37,457 nt of DNA from Planctomycetaceae bacterium (GTDB lineage: Bacteria > Planctomycetota > Planctomycetia > Planctomycetales > Planctomycetaceae), in assembly GCA_020426345.1 (NCBI GenBank), contig JAGQQE010000015.1:1-37457 (forward strand), written 5' to 3'. The first letter of the stretch is position 1, and each line of letters starts with the position of its first letter. Below the pieces are notes generated by a model. It saw only the letters and a list, made by a program, of their open reading frames with translations, was not told where the DNA came from and did not search any database. This document shows positions 9,584 to 18,206 of this stretch, one piece after another. The position numbers were made by a program, and so were the translations under genes.

Positions 9584-9964
9584 GAAAACAGTTCCGAAAG
9601 TCCGTCTTCTGCCGCAGTCACGACGCCTGCAGATAGGGGCTGAGAGAAAAATCGAGGAAATCCGTTGGTTAACAGCGCGTAATACAGCAAACATTTACCC
9701 GACTGCAACTCACTGAGGGCGGAAACGAAAGAATCCCGACGGATCGAAATTTGCCGCAGGGTGGCTGACTTTGCCGCAGCCTGCCGGAATCTGGTGCAGC
9801 CGGGGGTGATCGTCTTTTCAGAATGCCCTGTTTCCGTGTAAGTTTCGGCCTTACGCACCGTCCGGCAACTATTGACCACACGATGCTGCATTCGATGTCC
9901 ACTTCCGGAACAGGCTTCTTCGTCGCGTTGAAGAATCTGCCCCGCACCGATCGAGAACAGAGCT
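9584..9964. promoter_or_regulatory. Divergent intergenic region between fabF and dsbD with a 20-bp spaced direct repeat
   Basis: 381 bases with no convincing gene. It must carry the promoters of fabF (-) and the dsbD locus (+). The 10-base word TTTGCCGCAG occurs twice, at 9750-9759 and 9770-9779, exactly 20 bases apart (about two helical turns), which fits side-by-side binding of a regulator on one DNA face. I cannot identify the regulator. Confidence 0.35.
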
Positions 9965-10180
9965 ATGTCCATCAGACATTCCATCGCTCAGATGATCCAG
10001 TCCTTGTTCACGGTGGCCTTTCTCGCCACGATTTCCGCCCACTGTGGCGATCGAGCCATCGCGCAGGGGACCTTCCCACTCGATTCGTTCGATAACGGAC
10101 TCACCTTTGGCACGACGCGGATATTGATGTCTCTGCAAAGCTGGTGCCTCACGATTCGGAAAACGTCGAGCTGCAGGTGA
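9965..10180 (+). pseudogene. dsbD: Signal-peptide fragment of dsbD in a different frame (apparent frameshift)
   Basis: A 71-codon frame starting at ATG 9965, with GAG-rich bases just upstream. It encodes a good signal peptide (SLFTVAFLATISA, likely cut AIA before QG) followed by FPLDSFDNGLTFGT, then turns into a non-family tail. The next frame back, open after a TAA at 10093-10095, reads DADIDVSAKLVPHDSEN and runs straight into the DsbD N-terminal domain. The simplest reading is that one base is missing somewhere in about 10093-10125 (mutation or sequencing error), so that this fragment is the true N-terminus of the DsbD protein. No classical slippery heptamer is visible. Confidence 0.6.
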
Positions 10181-12639
10181 CGGTCGTCCTTCCGGACGGC
10201 TTCTACATCTACTCAATGGATGAAAGCTTTTCCGGCCGGACCTCGATTAGGCTCAAAAGCCAGCAGGGAATTCTGGAGTCGTCTGACGCGTGGCGGCCTG
10301 ACCATACACCCAAAGCCGTCGATGATCCCGGACTTGGGCAACGTGTTGAGAAATTCTTCGACAAAGTCACCTGGTCCCGGATTCTCCCGCTCGACAAGAC
10401 AAAGACGGCCCAGGTCGAAGTCGCAGGAGAACTTACTGGCCAGTTCTGCAGTTCCGGTACCGACGGAGCTGGCGGCGTTTGCAAGCCGATTCGACCCCCT
10501 CGCCAGTTCAAAGCGACTCTCACCGTTAGCGATACGTTGCAAGTGCCCCCAAAAAATCCGGAGCAAGTGCCAGAGGCCCCGCAGAAAGGATCCTCCGCTG
10601 GGACAGCTGCGCAGGAAACCAAAAGCAGGACCATCCAGCTGGTACCCCAATTCAAAGGCCAAACGGACCCTATCCGTTTCGATATTTCGCTGACTCCAGC
10701 CAATGCGAAGTCTGGCGATGATGTGATTCTTGAGGTCAAGGCGACCGTTCAGAAGCCATGGCACACGTTTGCTCTGGACCAGGACCCGGCCATGATCGGG
10801 AATCCAACGGAAATCAACCTGACGGATCTGAATTCGCTGGAAACGCTGGACTCCGAATTCCAGCCGTCGCACGTTCCGGAATTGGAATATCCAATGGAGG
10901 GCGTTGTTCAGCGTGTTCACTTTGGTGAAATCACCTGGACTCGCAAACTGAAGTGCACAGGTGCAAATCCGTCTGTCGCTGGAACCATCTTTTTCCAGCT
11001 GTGCAATGCGGGCTCCTGCCTCAGGCCTACAGAAGTGGAATTTGCATTCGATTCGGCAGATGATGTCAATCCCGCTCCCGCACCAACAGAGGGCGTGTCG
11101 GCTGTGGACACGGGAACAGATGGCAATGGCCCATCGCCCAGTGAGTCTTCCGAGGCTACCCCGGAGCAGTCGGAGAATGTGACAGAAGCCAGTCAGCTGA
11201 CGGAACGCGGGCTCTTCGCATTCATTCTGGGAGCGTTCGGGGCCGGACTGGTCGCTTTGCTGACACCGTGCGTGTTTCCCATGATTCCCGTGACGGTTGC
11301 CTTTTTTCTGAAACAGTCGGAAAAGAACCACAAGAGCCCGATTGGACTGGCGGTGATCTACTGTCTTGGGATTATCGGGACATTCACAGTTCTCGGTTTG
11401 CTGGTCGCCGTAACCTTCCGACCAACCAAACTGACGGAACTCGCGAACAGTCCGGGTTTGAATCTTTTCTTTGCCGGGTTGTTCATGGTCTTTGGCCTGA
11501 TGCTGATGGGAATGTTTGAACTGCGATTGCCCAGCTGGCTCTTGACATGGTCGTCAAAGCGAGAATCCACAGGGGGCGTGGTCGGTGCACTATTTATGGC
11601 ATTCACCTTTACGCTGGTTTCCTTCACCTGCACATTTGCATTTGTGGGCGGCCTTCTGGTGATCGCCGCAACCGGCAGCTGGTACTGGCCTATTATCGGG
11701 ATGCTGTCATTCTCGGCCGCGTTCGCATCGCCGTTCTTCTTCCTGGCCCTGTTTCCTTCGATGCTCAGGAAGTTGCCGAAAAGCGGCGGCTGGATGAATA
11801 CTGTCAAAGTGACGATGGGGCTGGTTGAACTCGCGTTCGTGCTGAAATTTCTGAGCGTGGCGGATATCGGACTCAGCCCTGACGGCCTGCCCCGATTCCT
11901 GGACCGTGCATCATTTCAGATCGGCTGGGCGGTGATCGCTGCCGTCACAGGCTGTTACCTTCTGGACATCTTCCGAACAGATCACGATTCGCCGTCAACA
12001 GGGGTCAGCCCCCTCAGAGTGCTTTTTGCCATAGGGTTCCTGTTTCTTGGGGGATACATATCGGTTGGTGTGTTTGCTGCAAAGGCCCCGGATGGCATGC
12101 TTTGGCAACAGATCGCCGCGTTTTCACCCCCGGATAAATCGATGATCACCGGCGGTGGTGCTTTCGGCAGTGCTGTCGCCAGTCACGACAGCGATTCCCA
12201 CTTCCTTGATTTTCGGGAAGCGGTCAAAGCCGCGACCGAAAAACAACAGCTCCTGTTCATCGATTTTACAGGGATCAACTGTACGAATTGTCGATTGATG
12301 GAATCCTCAGTCCTGGCCCGCAATGATGTCCGTGACGCTCTTCATGACCTCGTGCAGGTTCAGATTTATACAGACAAAGTCCCGGGCAACATGACAACCG
12401 AAGAACGCGAGGAACAATTGGTCTACAACCAAACGCTGCAGGAGAATTGGTACAAAGACGTCACTCTCCCCGGCTACGCGATTGCTTCACCTGATGGAAC
12501 GATCATCCTTTCCCGATTCATCGGACTTGATAGTTCCGGGGGCCAGCAGTTCCTTCAGTTTATCAATGCGGGTAAGTCTGCCTGGGATCGCCGCGCCGCG
12601 CAAGTGGCTGGAAACACGAATAAGGCGATCAGAGAGTAA
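10144..12639 (+). CDS. dsbD: DsbD-type thiol:disulfide interchange protein (membrane electron carrier)
   Basis: 831 residues counted from the GTG at 10144, the first usual start in this frame; the real N-terminus is probably the frame-shifted signal peptide upstream. Two periplasmic DsbD-alpha-like beta domains come first (about 1-140 and 160-310, the second with QLCNAGSCLRP), then a low-complexity linker, then a CcdA/DsbD membrane domain of about eight helices (about 355-630) with the redox cysteines Cys376 (LLTPCVFPMIP) and Cys496 (SFTCTFAFVG), and a C-terminal thioredoxin-like domain with C713-T-N-C716. The protein passes electrons from cytoplasmic thioredoxin across the membrane to periplasmic or extracytoplasmic thiol proteins and can support cytochrome c maturation, which fits the neighbouring CxxCH gene. 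The duplicated N-terminal domain differs from the single alpha domain in E. coli. It converges on the GHKL ATPase gene with a 48-base gap. Confidence 0.9.
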   Translation: MPHDSENVELQVTVVLPDGFYIYSMDESFSGRTSIRLKSQQGILESSDAWRPDHTPKAVDDPGLGQRVEKFFDKVTWSRILPLDKTKTAQVEVAGELTGQFCSSGTDGAGGVCKPIRPPRQFKATLTVSDTLQVPPKNPEQVPEAPQKGSSAGTAAQETKSRTIQLVPQFKGQTDPIRFDISLTPANAKSGDDVILEVKATVQKPWHTFALDQDPAMIGNPTEINLTDLNSLETLDSEFQPSHVPELEYPMEGVVQRVHFGEITWTRKLKCTGANPSVAGTIFFQLCNAGSCLRPTEVEFAFDSADDVNPAPAPTEGVSAVDTGTDGNGPSPSESSEATPEQSENVTEASQLTERGLFAFILGAFGAGLVALLTPCVFPMIPVTVAFFLKQSEKNHKSPIGLAVIYCLGIIGTFTVLGLLVAVTFRPTKLTELANSPGLNLFFAGLFMVFGLMLMGMFELRLPSWLLTWSSKRESTGGVVGALFMAFTFTLVSFTCTFAFVGGLLVIAATGSWYWPIIGMLSFSAAFASPFFFLALFPSMLRKLPKSGGWMNTVKVTMGLVELAFVLKFLSVADIGLSPDGLPRFLDRASFQIGWAVIAAVTGCYLLDIFRTDHDSPSTGVSPLRVLFAIGFLFLGGYISVGVFAAKAPDGMLWQQIAAFSPPDKSMITGGGAFGSAVASHDSDSHFLDFREAVKAATEKQQLLFIDFTGINCTNCRLMESSVLARNDVRDALHDLVQVQIYTDKVPGNMTTEEREEQLVYNQTLQENWYKDVTLPGYAIASPDGTIILSRFIGLDSSGGQQFLQFINAGKSAWDRRAAQVAGNTNKAIRE

Positions 12640-12687
12640 CGTTTCGCGGAAGAAGCTTCGGCTGATGGCCAAAGATTGTCGCTGTGC

Positions 12688-14652
12688 TCAGTCTTTGAGA
12701 ACCTGAGCCTTCAAATACAGGTCGCGATTCACATCGAAACCAGCGACTACCACTTCGAAGAACGGCCCGTTGGCTGTCACCCGCAGCACATTGGCTGAAG
12801 TGATGACCCATGAGGCATTTGTTGATTGAATGACAATCGGTGAATGGTCGAGCTGAAAGTCGGTGGGATCAAAATTTCGCAGGGCGCTTCCGCTGCGACG
12901 GTCGTAAGCGACGCAAACTTCAATGACCAGTGGTGCGGCAAATGGCATCGGGTCGGCGGTTTCATTCGACGCGTCTTCTCTGGCAGCACGAGCTGTGAGC
13001 CCGGCGATTCGAAACCCTCCCTTGCGACGAACAATCCGAAACGGTCGTCGTGTCCGCCTGGCAACGGTAGGTTCATTCAGGGGAGAAGCAAACTTTCGGC
13101 GCCGGGAAGTGTGGGTTTCGAAGCCGACGGGAAAACTACTCCTCCTGCCGTTCGGTACAGCTCCAATCGAAAACACATCCAGCAGCAATTCCGAATCCTG
13201 TTCATCCGTCGGTTCAGTAAGCAGCTGGCATAAGTCCGGGACGGTGTTTCTAACAAAACGCAGCACCGAAGCTCCCTGAACATACTTTCCTTTGAAGTGG
13301 GAGATTTCTTCCTGCCACTCGGTATGAGCCGGGTTTTCAGCGTCGCCCAGAAATGCAGCCAGGGGCGCGTCGTCAACCATCACAAGAGCGCTGATATCCC
13401 GGATTAGTCGAGACCGCACGTTGGAGATGACAATGCCTTCACGAACAAAAACCGGTCGACGCTGTGCCGTGGATTCGCTCTTCTGAAGAAAGACGTCAAA
13501 ATGGGTGGCCTTTGGTTCCTGTCCTCGCTGCTGTACCGTCAATGGTATCCGTACTGCTAATCGTCCGTCGGCGGCGAAGGTGGTGCGCACGCGACGAAAC
13601 TGCTGTTCATCGACGTCTTTGGCTGACCACCGCAGGTTACCCCGTGAATGTGGTCGACTGGACAGATTTCTGTCGAGTCGCTGCATTGAACCGTTCTGTC
13701 TCTGGTTACAGGCCCACTGTGCGAGCTCCAGAAGTGGTTGCATCTGAGTCCGTATGTCATCGTCGCAATCCTGCAACACGTCAATGATCGAATGAGCGTT
13801 GATTACGATTTGAGTGTCTGCACTTTCGACCGTCACAATCAGCTCTTCGTTCAGGATCGCGCTGAAGTAATCCTGCACAACACTGTTGACGACCCCGCGC
13901 GCGTCCCACGACGCATCACAAAAAGGTATCACCACCGACAACCCCGGTTCGGAGGTTCGTTCCAGTGCAAAATCCCGGCAGAAGCGATCTATGAACTCAG
14001 AGGACTCGATGGGCGACGGTGCTTCTTTCCTGCCCGGCTTTTCGCCAAACCAGCCATCCGGAGTGTAGCTTTTGTCTTCAACGCGATGACTGCGAAGGAT
14101 CGATTGTCCGACCAGCAATCGTCTGCCATCGTCGTGCCGGATGGTGAGGCCGAAGAAACTGCGGATACGACTGCTGCGAGGAAAAACAAACTTGCCCAGC
14201 CCCCAGCGCCCTCGCCCCGTTTCCAGTTTGTTTGACTGACCTTCTGCGCGGAAGAAGTAGTAGAACGGATTTCTTTGTCCGGGCACTTCATGGAATTGAT
14301 CAACAGGGCCCGTCAATCCTGTTGTGCCGCTGTCTTCGTACACCACAAATCGACACGGTTCATTCCTGTCCGCCGCGTCGCGAAGCCCACACCCGTCCGC
14401 GTGGAAATGTTCCCATCCGCCTTTGAAATACCGCCTTGATCGACTGGGCTCCAGGGCCTGATCTTCCCCGGACAGGTAAATACGCACCGCAACAGGATTT
14501 GCACTGTCCGGGATTCGGGCGTCCAGCGAATTCTGGACGGCCTCACGAACAAATCCGCGCAGCTCCGTATCACTGGCGAAGAATTCGCCCTGCGTAGCCT
14601 CCCGGTTCTTGAACCGAGGGTTGACCTTACTGAAATGCCAGGAAAATTTCAC
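12688..14652 (-). CDS. Stand-alone GHKL (HSP90/MutL-type) ATPase, function unknown
   Basis: 654 residues from a GTG at 14650-14652 (KFSWHFSKVNPRFKNREATQ). A TTG at 14692-14694 with GGAG upstream would add 14 hydrophobic residues (FVVAFGFLLAVIPV); I prefer the GTG because the sequence before it does not look like this kind of ATPase, but the choice is open. GHKL motifs are clear: N-box VREAVQNSLDAR with Glu37 and Asn41, DSG at 107-109 (G1 box), and GRGRWGLGK at 146-154 (ATP lid/G2). Residues from about 200 to 654 match no domain I know; they contain mixed beta segments and an Arg-rich stretch near 520-560. No kinase, receiver or mismatch-repair partner is adjacent. Orphan GHKL ATPases of this sort sometimes occur in defence islands; nothing else here indicates defence. 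Confidence 0.8.
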   Translation of the reverse strand: MKFSWHFSKVNPRFKNREATQGEFFASDTELRGFVREAVQNSLDARIPDSANPVAVRIYLSGEDQALEPSRSRRYFKGGWEHFHADGCGLRDAADRNEPCRFVVYEDSGTTGLTGPVDQFHEVPGQRNPFYYFFRAEGQSNKLETGRGRWGLGKFVFPRSSRIRSFFGLTIRHDDGRRLLVGQSILRSHRVEDKSYTPDGWFGEKPGRKEAPSPIESSEFIDRFCRDFALERTSEPGLSVVIPFCDASWDARGVVNSVVQDYFSAILNEELIVTVESADTQIVINAHSIIDVLQDCDDDIRTQMQPLLELAQWACNQRQNGSMQRLDRNLSSRPHSRGNLRWSAKDVDEQQFRRVRTTFAADGRLAVRIPLTVQQRGQEPKATHFDVFLQKSESTAQRRPVFVREGIVISNVRSRLIRDISALVMVDDAPLAAFLGDAENPAHTEWQEEISHFKGKYVQGASVLRFVRNTVPDLCQLLTEPTDEQDSELLLDVFSIGAVPNGRRSSFPVGFETHTSRRRKFASPLNEPTVARRTRRPFRIVRRKGGFRIAGLTARAAREDASNETADPMPFAAPLVIEVCVAYDRRSGSALRNFDPTDFQLDHSPIVIQSTNASWVITSANVLRVTANGPFFEVVVAGFDVNRDLYLKAQVLKD

Positions 14653-15223
14653 GGGGATGACTGCGAGCAGAAAACCGAAAGCCACTACGAACAAACGCTC
14701 GCTCCACGTGATTTTGAGCGGAACGTGCGCGAGAAGGACAAACTAACAACAGATTGCGCCCATTCAATTCACAACGGCCATTGGTTCTCCTGCAGTCCCG
14801 AAAACCCACCCGAAGAATCGACAAATACAGATCCACGAACGAAGGCCGGAAAAGCGCGTTCGAATCGAAGAACTTAACTGGTTGTTGAAAACCAAAGGAA
14901 GGGCAACCCAACGCTTTAGCGAGAGGCATTTTCCCGGGCCGGCAGGGGCCAGCAATCCCTCGCTGAGACGTCGGGTTACTTTTTCAGTCGGCTGATAGAC
15001 CAGGTTTGCTGTCTTTTGGATGCGGAAAGGGCGACCCAAATTGCCTCTCCCGAAGAGCAGGTTTGCGGAAGATTCCGTTCGCGCAAGCGAAGTTAACGAA
15101 AAAACCGGGTCCTGAAGGGCGAGCCGATTGTTAAAGTTGTGAGGCCCGTAGCGAGAATGCGATAACATATCGACCGCTGTACCTGCACTTGAAAACACTT
15201 CTGAGAGTTTCGGACGAACTGCC
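14653..15223. promoter_or_regulatory. Divergent intergenic region between the GHKL ATPase and the BON protein
   Basis: About 570 bases without a convincing gene (about 530 if the TTG start of the ATPase is used). It should contain both promoters. A small perfect hairpin lies at 15078-15091: stem TTCGC/GCGAA closed by a GCAA (GNRA-type) tetraloop, about 130 bases before the BON start, in what may be its 5' leader. An AT-richer stretch TTGTTAAAG / GCGATAACAT at about 15129-15170 could be a promoter, but I cannot defend exact hexamers. Confidence 0.3.
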
Positions 15224-15931
15224 ATGAGCAATCCCGCGCAACAGACCGTTCGGCCCCTTTGGTCGGCCTCATCTCTCCGATTTCTGTTTGGGGCGACTTT
15301 TGCCTTTGCGGTCCTCCAGTTTCAAACGAACTCTGCCCATGCGCAGCAGGTGAACCTTGGAGGAACCGGATCCACGAACGGTTCTTCAACAGGTTCAACG
15401 GGTACGGGAACCAGTGGAACATCCTCCGGGGCCACCGGTTTTACTCTGAACACAACAAACGTCGATAACGCACCGCAGGGATTTGTCGGAGGAGCTCAAC
15501 AGGACGGATTTGTCGGTGCTATTCGGGAATCGACCCTGAATACAAACAGTGGAAATCGACAGTTCCGGGCCATCACGGACCAGCAAACGAACCGTAACCT
15601 GCAGACACAGCAGACCGGAACTCCACGAACCGTGCCCGTGTCCATTCGCCTTGGTTTTGCGACGCCTTCGGCAGGAGCAACAAGCAACAGTTTTCCTGAG
15701 ATCAACAGCGCTTCACTGGACCTGTTCTCCATCGCGAACCCTGCGTTCAGCAGTATTCGGGTTTCGATGACTGATGCAGGAGTCGCCACTTTGTCCGGCA
15801 CCGCATCCAGTCCCGATGTCCGTCGGCTCGCCGGAAATCTGATTCGTCTGCAGCCCGGTGTCCGAAAAGTTAACAATCAAGTCGCGGTAGCAGCCGACGA
15901 ATCAACTCAAGCTATTCAGCCGATTCAGTAG
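15224..15931 (+). CDS. Secreted BON-domain protein with Gly/Ser/Thr-rich linker
   Basis: 235 residues. Signal peptide 1-41 (hydrophobic FLFGATFAFAVLQF, cut after AHA before QQV). The mature N-terminus is a low-complexity Gly/Ser/Thr tract (about 45-70, repeated GSTG and GTSG), followed by a Gln/Asn-rich region and a C-terminal BON domain (about 170-227: IRVSMTDAGVATLSGTASS, then RRLAGNLIRLQPGVRKVNNQV), the alpha/beta fold found in OsmY and secretins and thought to bind membranes or phospholipids. It probably acts in the periplasm or at the cell surface. Its 3' end overlaps that of the convergent PP2C gene by 20 bases. Confidence 0.8.
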   Translation: MSNPAQQTVRPLWSASSLRFLFGATFAFAVLQFQTNSAHAQQVNLGGTGSTNGSSTGSTGTGTSGTSSGATGFTLNTTNVDNAPQGFVGGAQQDGFVGAIRESTLNTNSGNRQFRAITDQQTNRNLQTQQTGTPRTVPVSIRLGFATPSAGATSNSFPEINSASLDLFSIANPAFSSIRVSMTDAGVATLSGTASSPDVRRLAGNLIRLQPGVRKVNNQVAVAADESTQAIQPIQ

Positions 15932-16904
15932 CCGACGGCCTGAATTCAGATGGCGTGGCCACCACGTCGCCGGAGATCTGGCTTTGCTCGAAACCGGATT
16001 CTGATTCACTATCGGGTGTCTCTACGCGGCTGACGGGGTTGTCGGGCATAACGGTCTTCTTCTGTCGAGCTCTTCTTCCGGGTTTCTGAGCCCTTCGGAA
16101 GGCAACGATTGTCAGATCATCCGGCTTTGACGGAATTGAGCCGTCACCGATGCCCTGCTTCATTCGTTGTGTTGCAAGGTCGACCAGTTGCTGAACAGAC
16201 ATCGCAAGATCGCCACACCGAATGATCGAAACGATTTCGTCGGTGGAAAGATTATCACTCAGCCCGTCGCTGCAGATCAGAAGCGTATCGCGAACGCTCA
16301 TTTTCAGCTGCGGACCCATCTCGATTCGCATTTCGGGGCAACCAACCAGATTGGAAACATAGTGTCGATCCGGGTGTGACATCGCATCGGCTTCATCGAT
16401 CACTCCGGCTTCGACGGCGTAACCCACCGGCGAGTGGGCGATCGACTGCCATCGCAACCGGCCCCGTTGACCACACAGAAGAATCATTGAATCGCCGACA
16501 TGGTAAGGGCGCACAGTGTCAGACTGGATTTCGAGTGCAGCGAATGTTGTTGCGGCGTTGGCACCCATGGCACAGATGCGATCATTCGCGCTTTCGATAG
16601 CGTCCAGAACGGCGGCTCTCAGGTTGGAACTGTCGGGCAGATTCAGGAGTCGTTCGGCCATGGACTTAACAGCCTGAGAGGATGCCGCGTTTCCGGACTG
16701 CATCCCCCCCGCACCATCGGCAACGACAAGTACACCGGTCGAATCACTGACAGCGAATACAGCCGCCGCATCTTCGTTGACGCTGCTCTTGCCCGGACAT
16801 CGCCGACTGAACAGGGCAGCGTGACCACCCGCAACCGACAAGACTTGCGGTGATTCCAATTCGCTTTCACAGAACTCGTGAGACGCCAGAACTTGCTTTG
16901 ACAT
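15912..16904 (-). CDS. PP2C-family Ser/Thr protein phosphatase (Stp1-like)
   Basis: 330 residues from the ATG at 16902-16904; the frame continues upstream to 17135 into the lipid kinase gene, but those residues are that gene's antisense frame and not family-like. Metal-binding acidic residues are in place: SVNEDAAAV (Glu44, Asp45), VVADGAGGM (Asp63), CSDGLSDN (Asp213), PDDLTIV (Asp262/Asp263). This is the short bacterial PP2C type, which removes phosphate from Ser/Thr with Mn or Mg, usually opposing Hanks-type kinases; no kinase is adjacent. Residues 272-330 form a polar, probably disordered tail. It lies 102 bases downstream of the lipid kinase on the same strand and converges on the BON gene. 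Confidence 0.88.
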   Translation of the reverse strand: MSKQVLASHEFCESELESPQVLSVAGGHAALFSRRCPGKSSVNEDAAAVFAVSDSTGVLVVADGAGGMQSGNAASSQAVKSMAERLLNLPDSSNLRAAVLDAIESANDRICAMGANAATTFAALEIQSDTVRPYHVGDSMILLCGQRGRLRWQSIAHSPVGYAVEAGVIDEADAMSHPDRHYVSNLVGCPEMRIEMGPQLKMSVRDTLLICSDGLSDNLSTDEIVSIIRCGDLAMSVQQLVDLATQRMKQGIGDGSIPSKPDDLTIVAFRRAQKPGRRARQKKTVMPDNPVSRVETPDSESESGFEQSQISGDVVATPSEFRPSATESAE

Positions 16905-17005
16905 AGTGATGGGAAGTGTAGTTCCATCCGGTGAATTGCCAATCCCAGAGCATTCTGGCCACCCTGACCATCGCGCGAGCACACGATTGGCGGTTGGCGG
17001 CCGAA

Positions 17006-18061
17006 TCAGTCCTGCTGGACACACCGACGATATGTTGATGGCACCAGCATTCGGAGTGAGCCGGGATCGACACGTACAATCATCTCGCCATAGACACCGC
17101 GAATCGCACTGTCCGCTGCTGCGGAACCGGCACAATCCAGGCGACCAAATGGATCACCGTCAGTTTGAGCCGGCACTGACGAGCGGCCTGCATCTGCGAC
17201 TCCTGATGGAGTATCCGCGGGAGTCCCGGCGGGCCCGGTTGCATTCAGTCGGATGCAGGAGCTCTGAAATCGTTTCACCATGACATTCTTCCATGGCAGG
17301 CGAAGCCAGAGACTCAGGCCATGGATGAACATCGCGAATCGCGACGTCCCGGTAAAGACCCGCACATCCAGCAATCCATCATGGGGAGTGGCATCGGGAC
17401 AAAACTGAAAATGAAACCCATAGGCCGACGTGTTTGCAACGATGACGTGGCCACCAGCCAAAGGCAACGTTTCGGCTATTTGTTCTGCGGAATCAGCGCA
17501 TGACGTGGCCCAAACGCGTTGACTGCGAAATCGCCGGAAAGCGTTCCAGATGGGGCGTAAGTATGACATGTGCCGTATGTTGCCCGTTCGCTCATGATGA
17601 AGTCGATGGACAACGTCAGCATCGACCCCAAGGCTTACCATCAGCAGAAATCGATGGTCGTTGACAAGGCCCGTATCGAACATCAAGGTTTGATTTGCAT
17701 CCACCATGTCTGCAAACAGAGCAGGCGTTCGGCCGATGCCGAGATGGCGGGCCATCAGGTTTTCTGTGCCCAGCGGAAATGGCACCAAAGGGCGCGACGG
17801 GTGGCGATTCAGCAGGTCAGCCAGTGTGCCGTCTCCCCCGGCCGCAACGAGACATCGCAGTTGCCGACTCACCTGATCTTGTCTGACCCAGATATCCAGT
17901 TGCTCTCGTGATTTGAACATTCTGACGCGATATCCACGCTGCCGGAGTTCATGAACAAGGGCCAGCAATTCCGATCGACCTCGCCCACTCCCCGATTGAG
18001 GGTTGCGCTGGATTGCGATCGCAGGAGCGTCTGGTTTCAGGTCTGGTAGTGCTTTCGACAT
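17006..18061 (-). CDS. Diacylglycerol kinase-family lipid kinase
   Basis: 351 residues from the ATG at 18059-18061 (MSKALPDLKPD). The DAGK catalytic fold is clear: NPQSGSGRGR at about 20-29, the nucleotide-binding GGDGTLADLLN at 75-85, and PFPLGTENLMARHLGI at about 95-109, followed by a beta-sandwich C-domain with SLGVDADVVHR, GGHVIVANTSAYG and DGLLDVRVF. Such proteins phosphorylate diacylglycerol or sphingoid lipids with ATP, or make lipid backbones of other kinds. The C-terminal conserved DGDPFG box is preceded by an unusual Ala/Thr/Gly-rich loop (about 275-300) and followed by another Ala-rich insert. Substrate not determinable. Same strand as SUFU upstream and PP2C downstream. Confidence 0.87.
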   Translation of the reverse strand: MSKALPDLKPDAPAIAIQRNPQSGSGRGRSELLALVHELRQRGYRVRMFKSREQLDIWVRQDQVSRQLRCLVAAGGDGTLADLLNRHPSRPLVPFPLGTENLMARHLGIGRTPALFADMVDANQTLMFDTGLVNDHRFLLMVSLGVDADVVHRLHHERTGNIRHMSYLRPIWNAFRRFRSQRVWATSCADSAEQIAETLPLAGGHVIVANTSAYGFHFQFCPDATPHDGLLDVRVFTGTSRFAMFIHGLSLWLRLPWKNVMVKRFQSSCIRLNATGPAGTPADTPSGVADAGRSSVPAQTDGDPFGRLDCAGSAAADSAIRGVYGEMIVRVDPGSLRMLVPSTYRRCVQQD

Positions 18062-18206
18062 GAACCGGTGGGCCAATCGCTTCAGAGTAGGTGGTCAATC
18101 GCTATGAATGGAGTGTATTTCGGCGTCAGCCAGCAATCATCAAGCAATCGTGAACCACTCACGGTCGACTGCAGTTGTGGAAAGGGGAATCACGCTGAAT
18201 GCATTC

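Noticed and set aside
10213-11331. 372-codon minus-strand frame opposite dsbD
   Set aside because: The plus frame encodes conserved DsbD domains and membrane helices; the antisense product is Arg/Cys-rich without family features.
13738-14235. 165-codon plus-strand frame opposite the GHKL ATPase
   Set aside because: Overlaps the conserved GHKL motifs on the other strand and has no recognisable features.
12688-14652. Defence island around the GHKL ATPase
   Set aside because: The neighbours are DsbD, BON, PP2C and lipid kinase genes; no nuclease, integrase or toxin gene is present.
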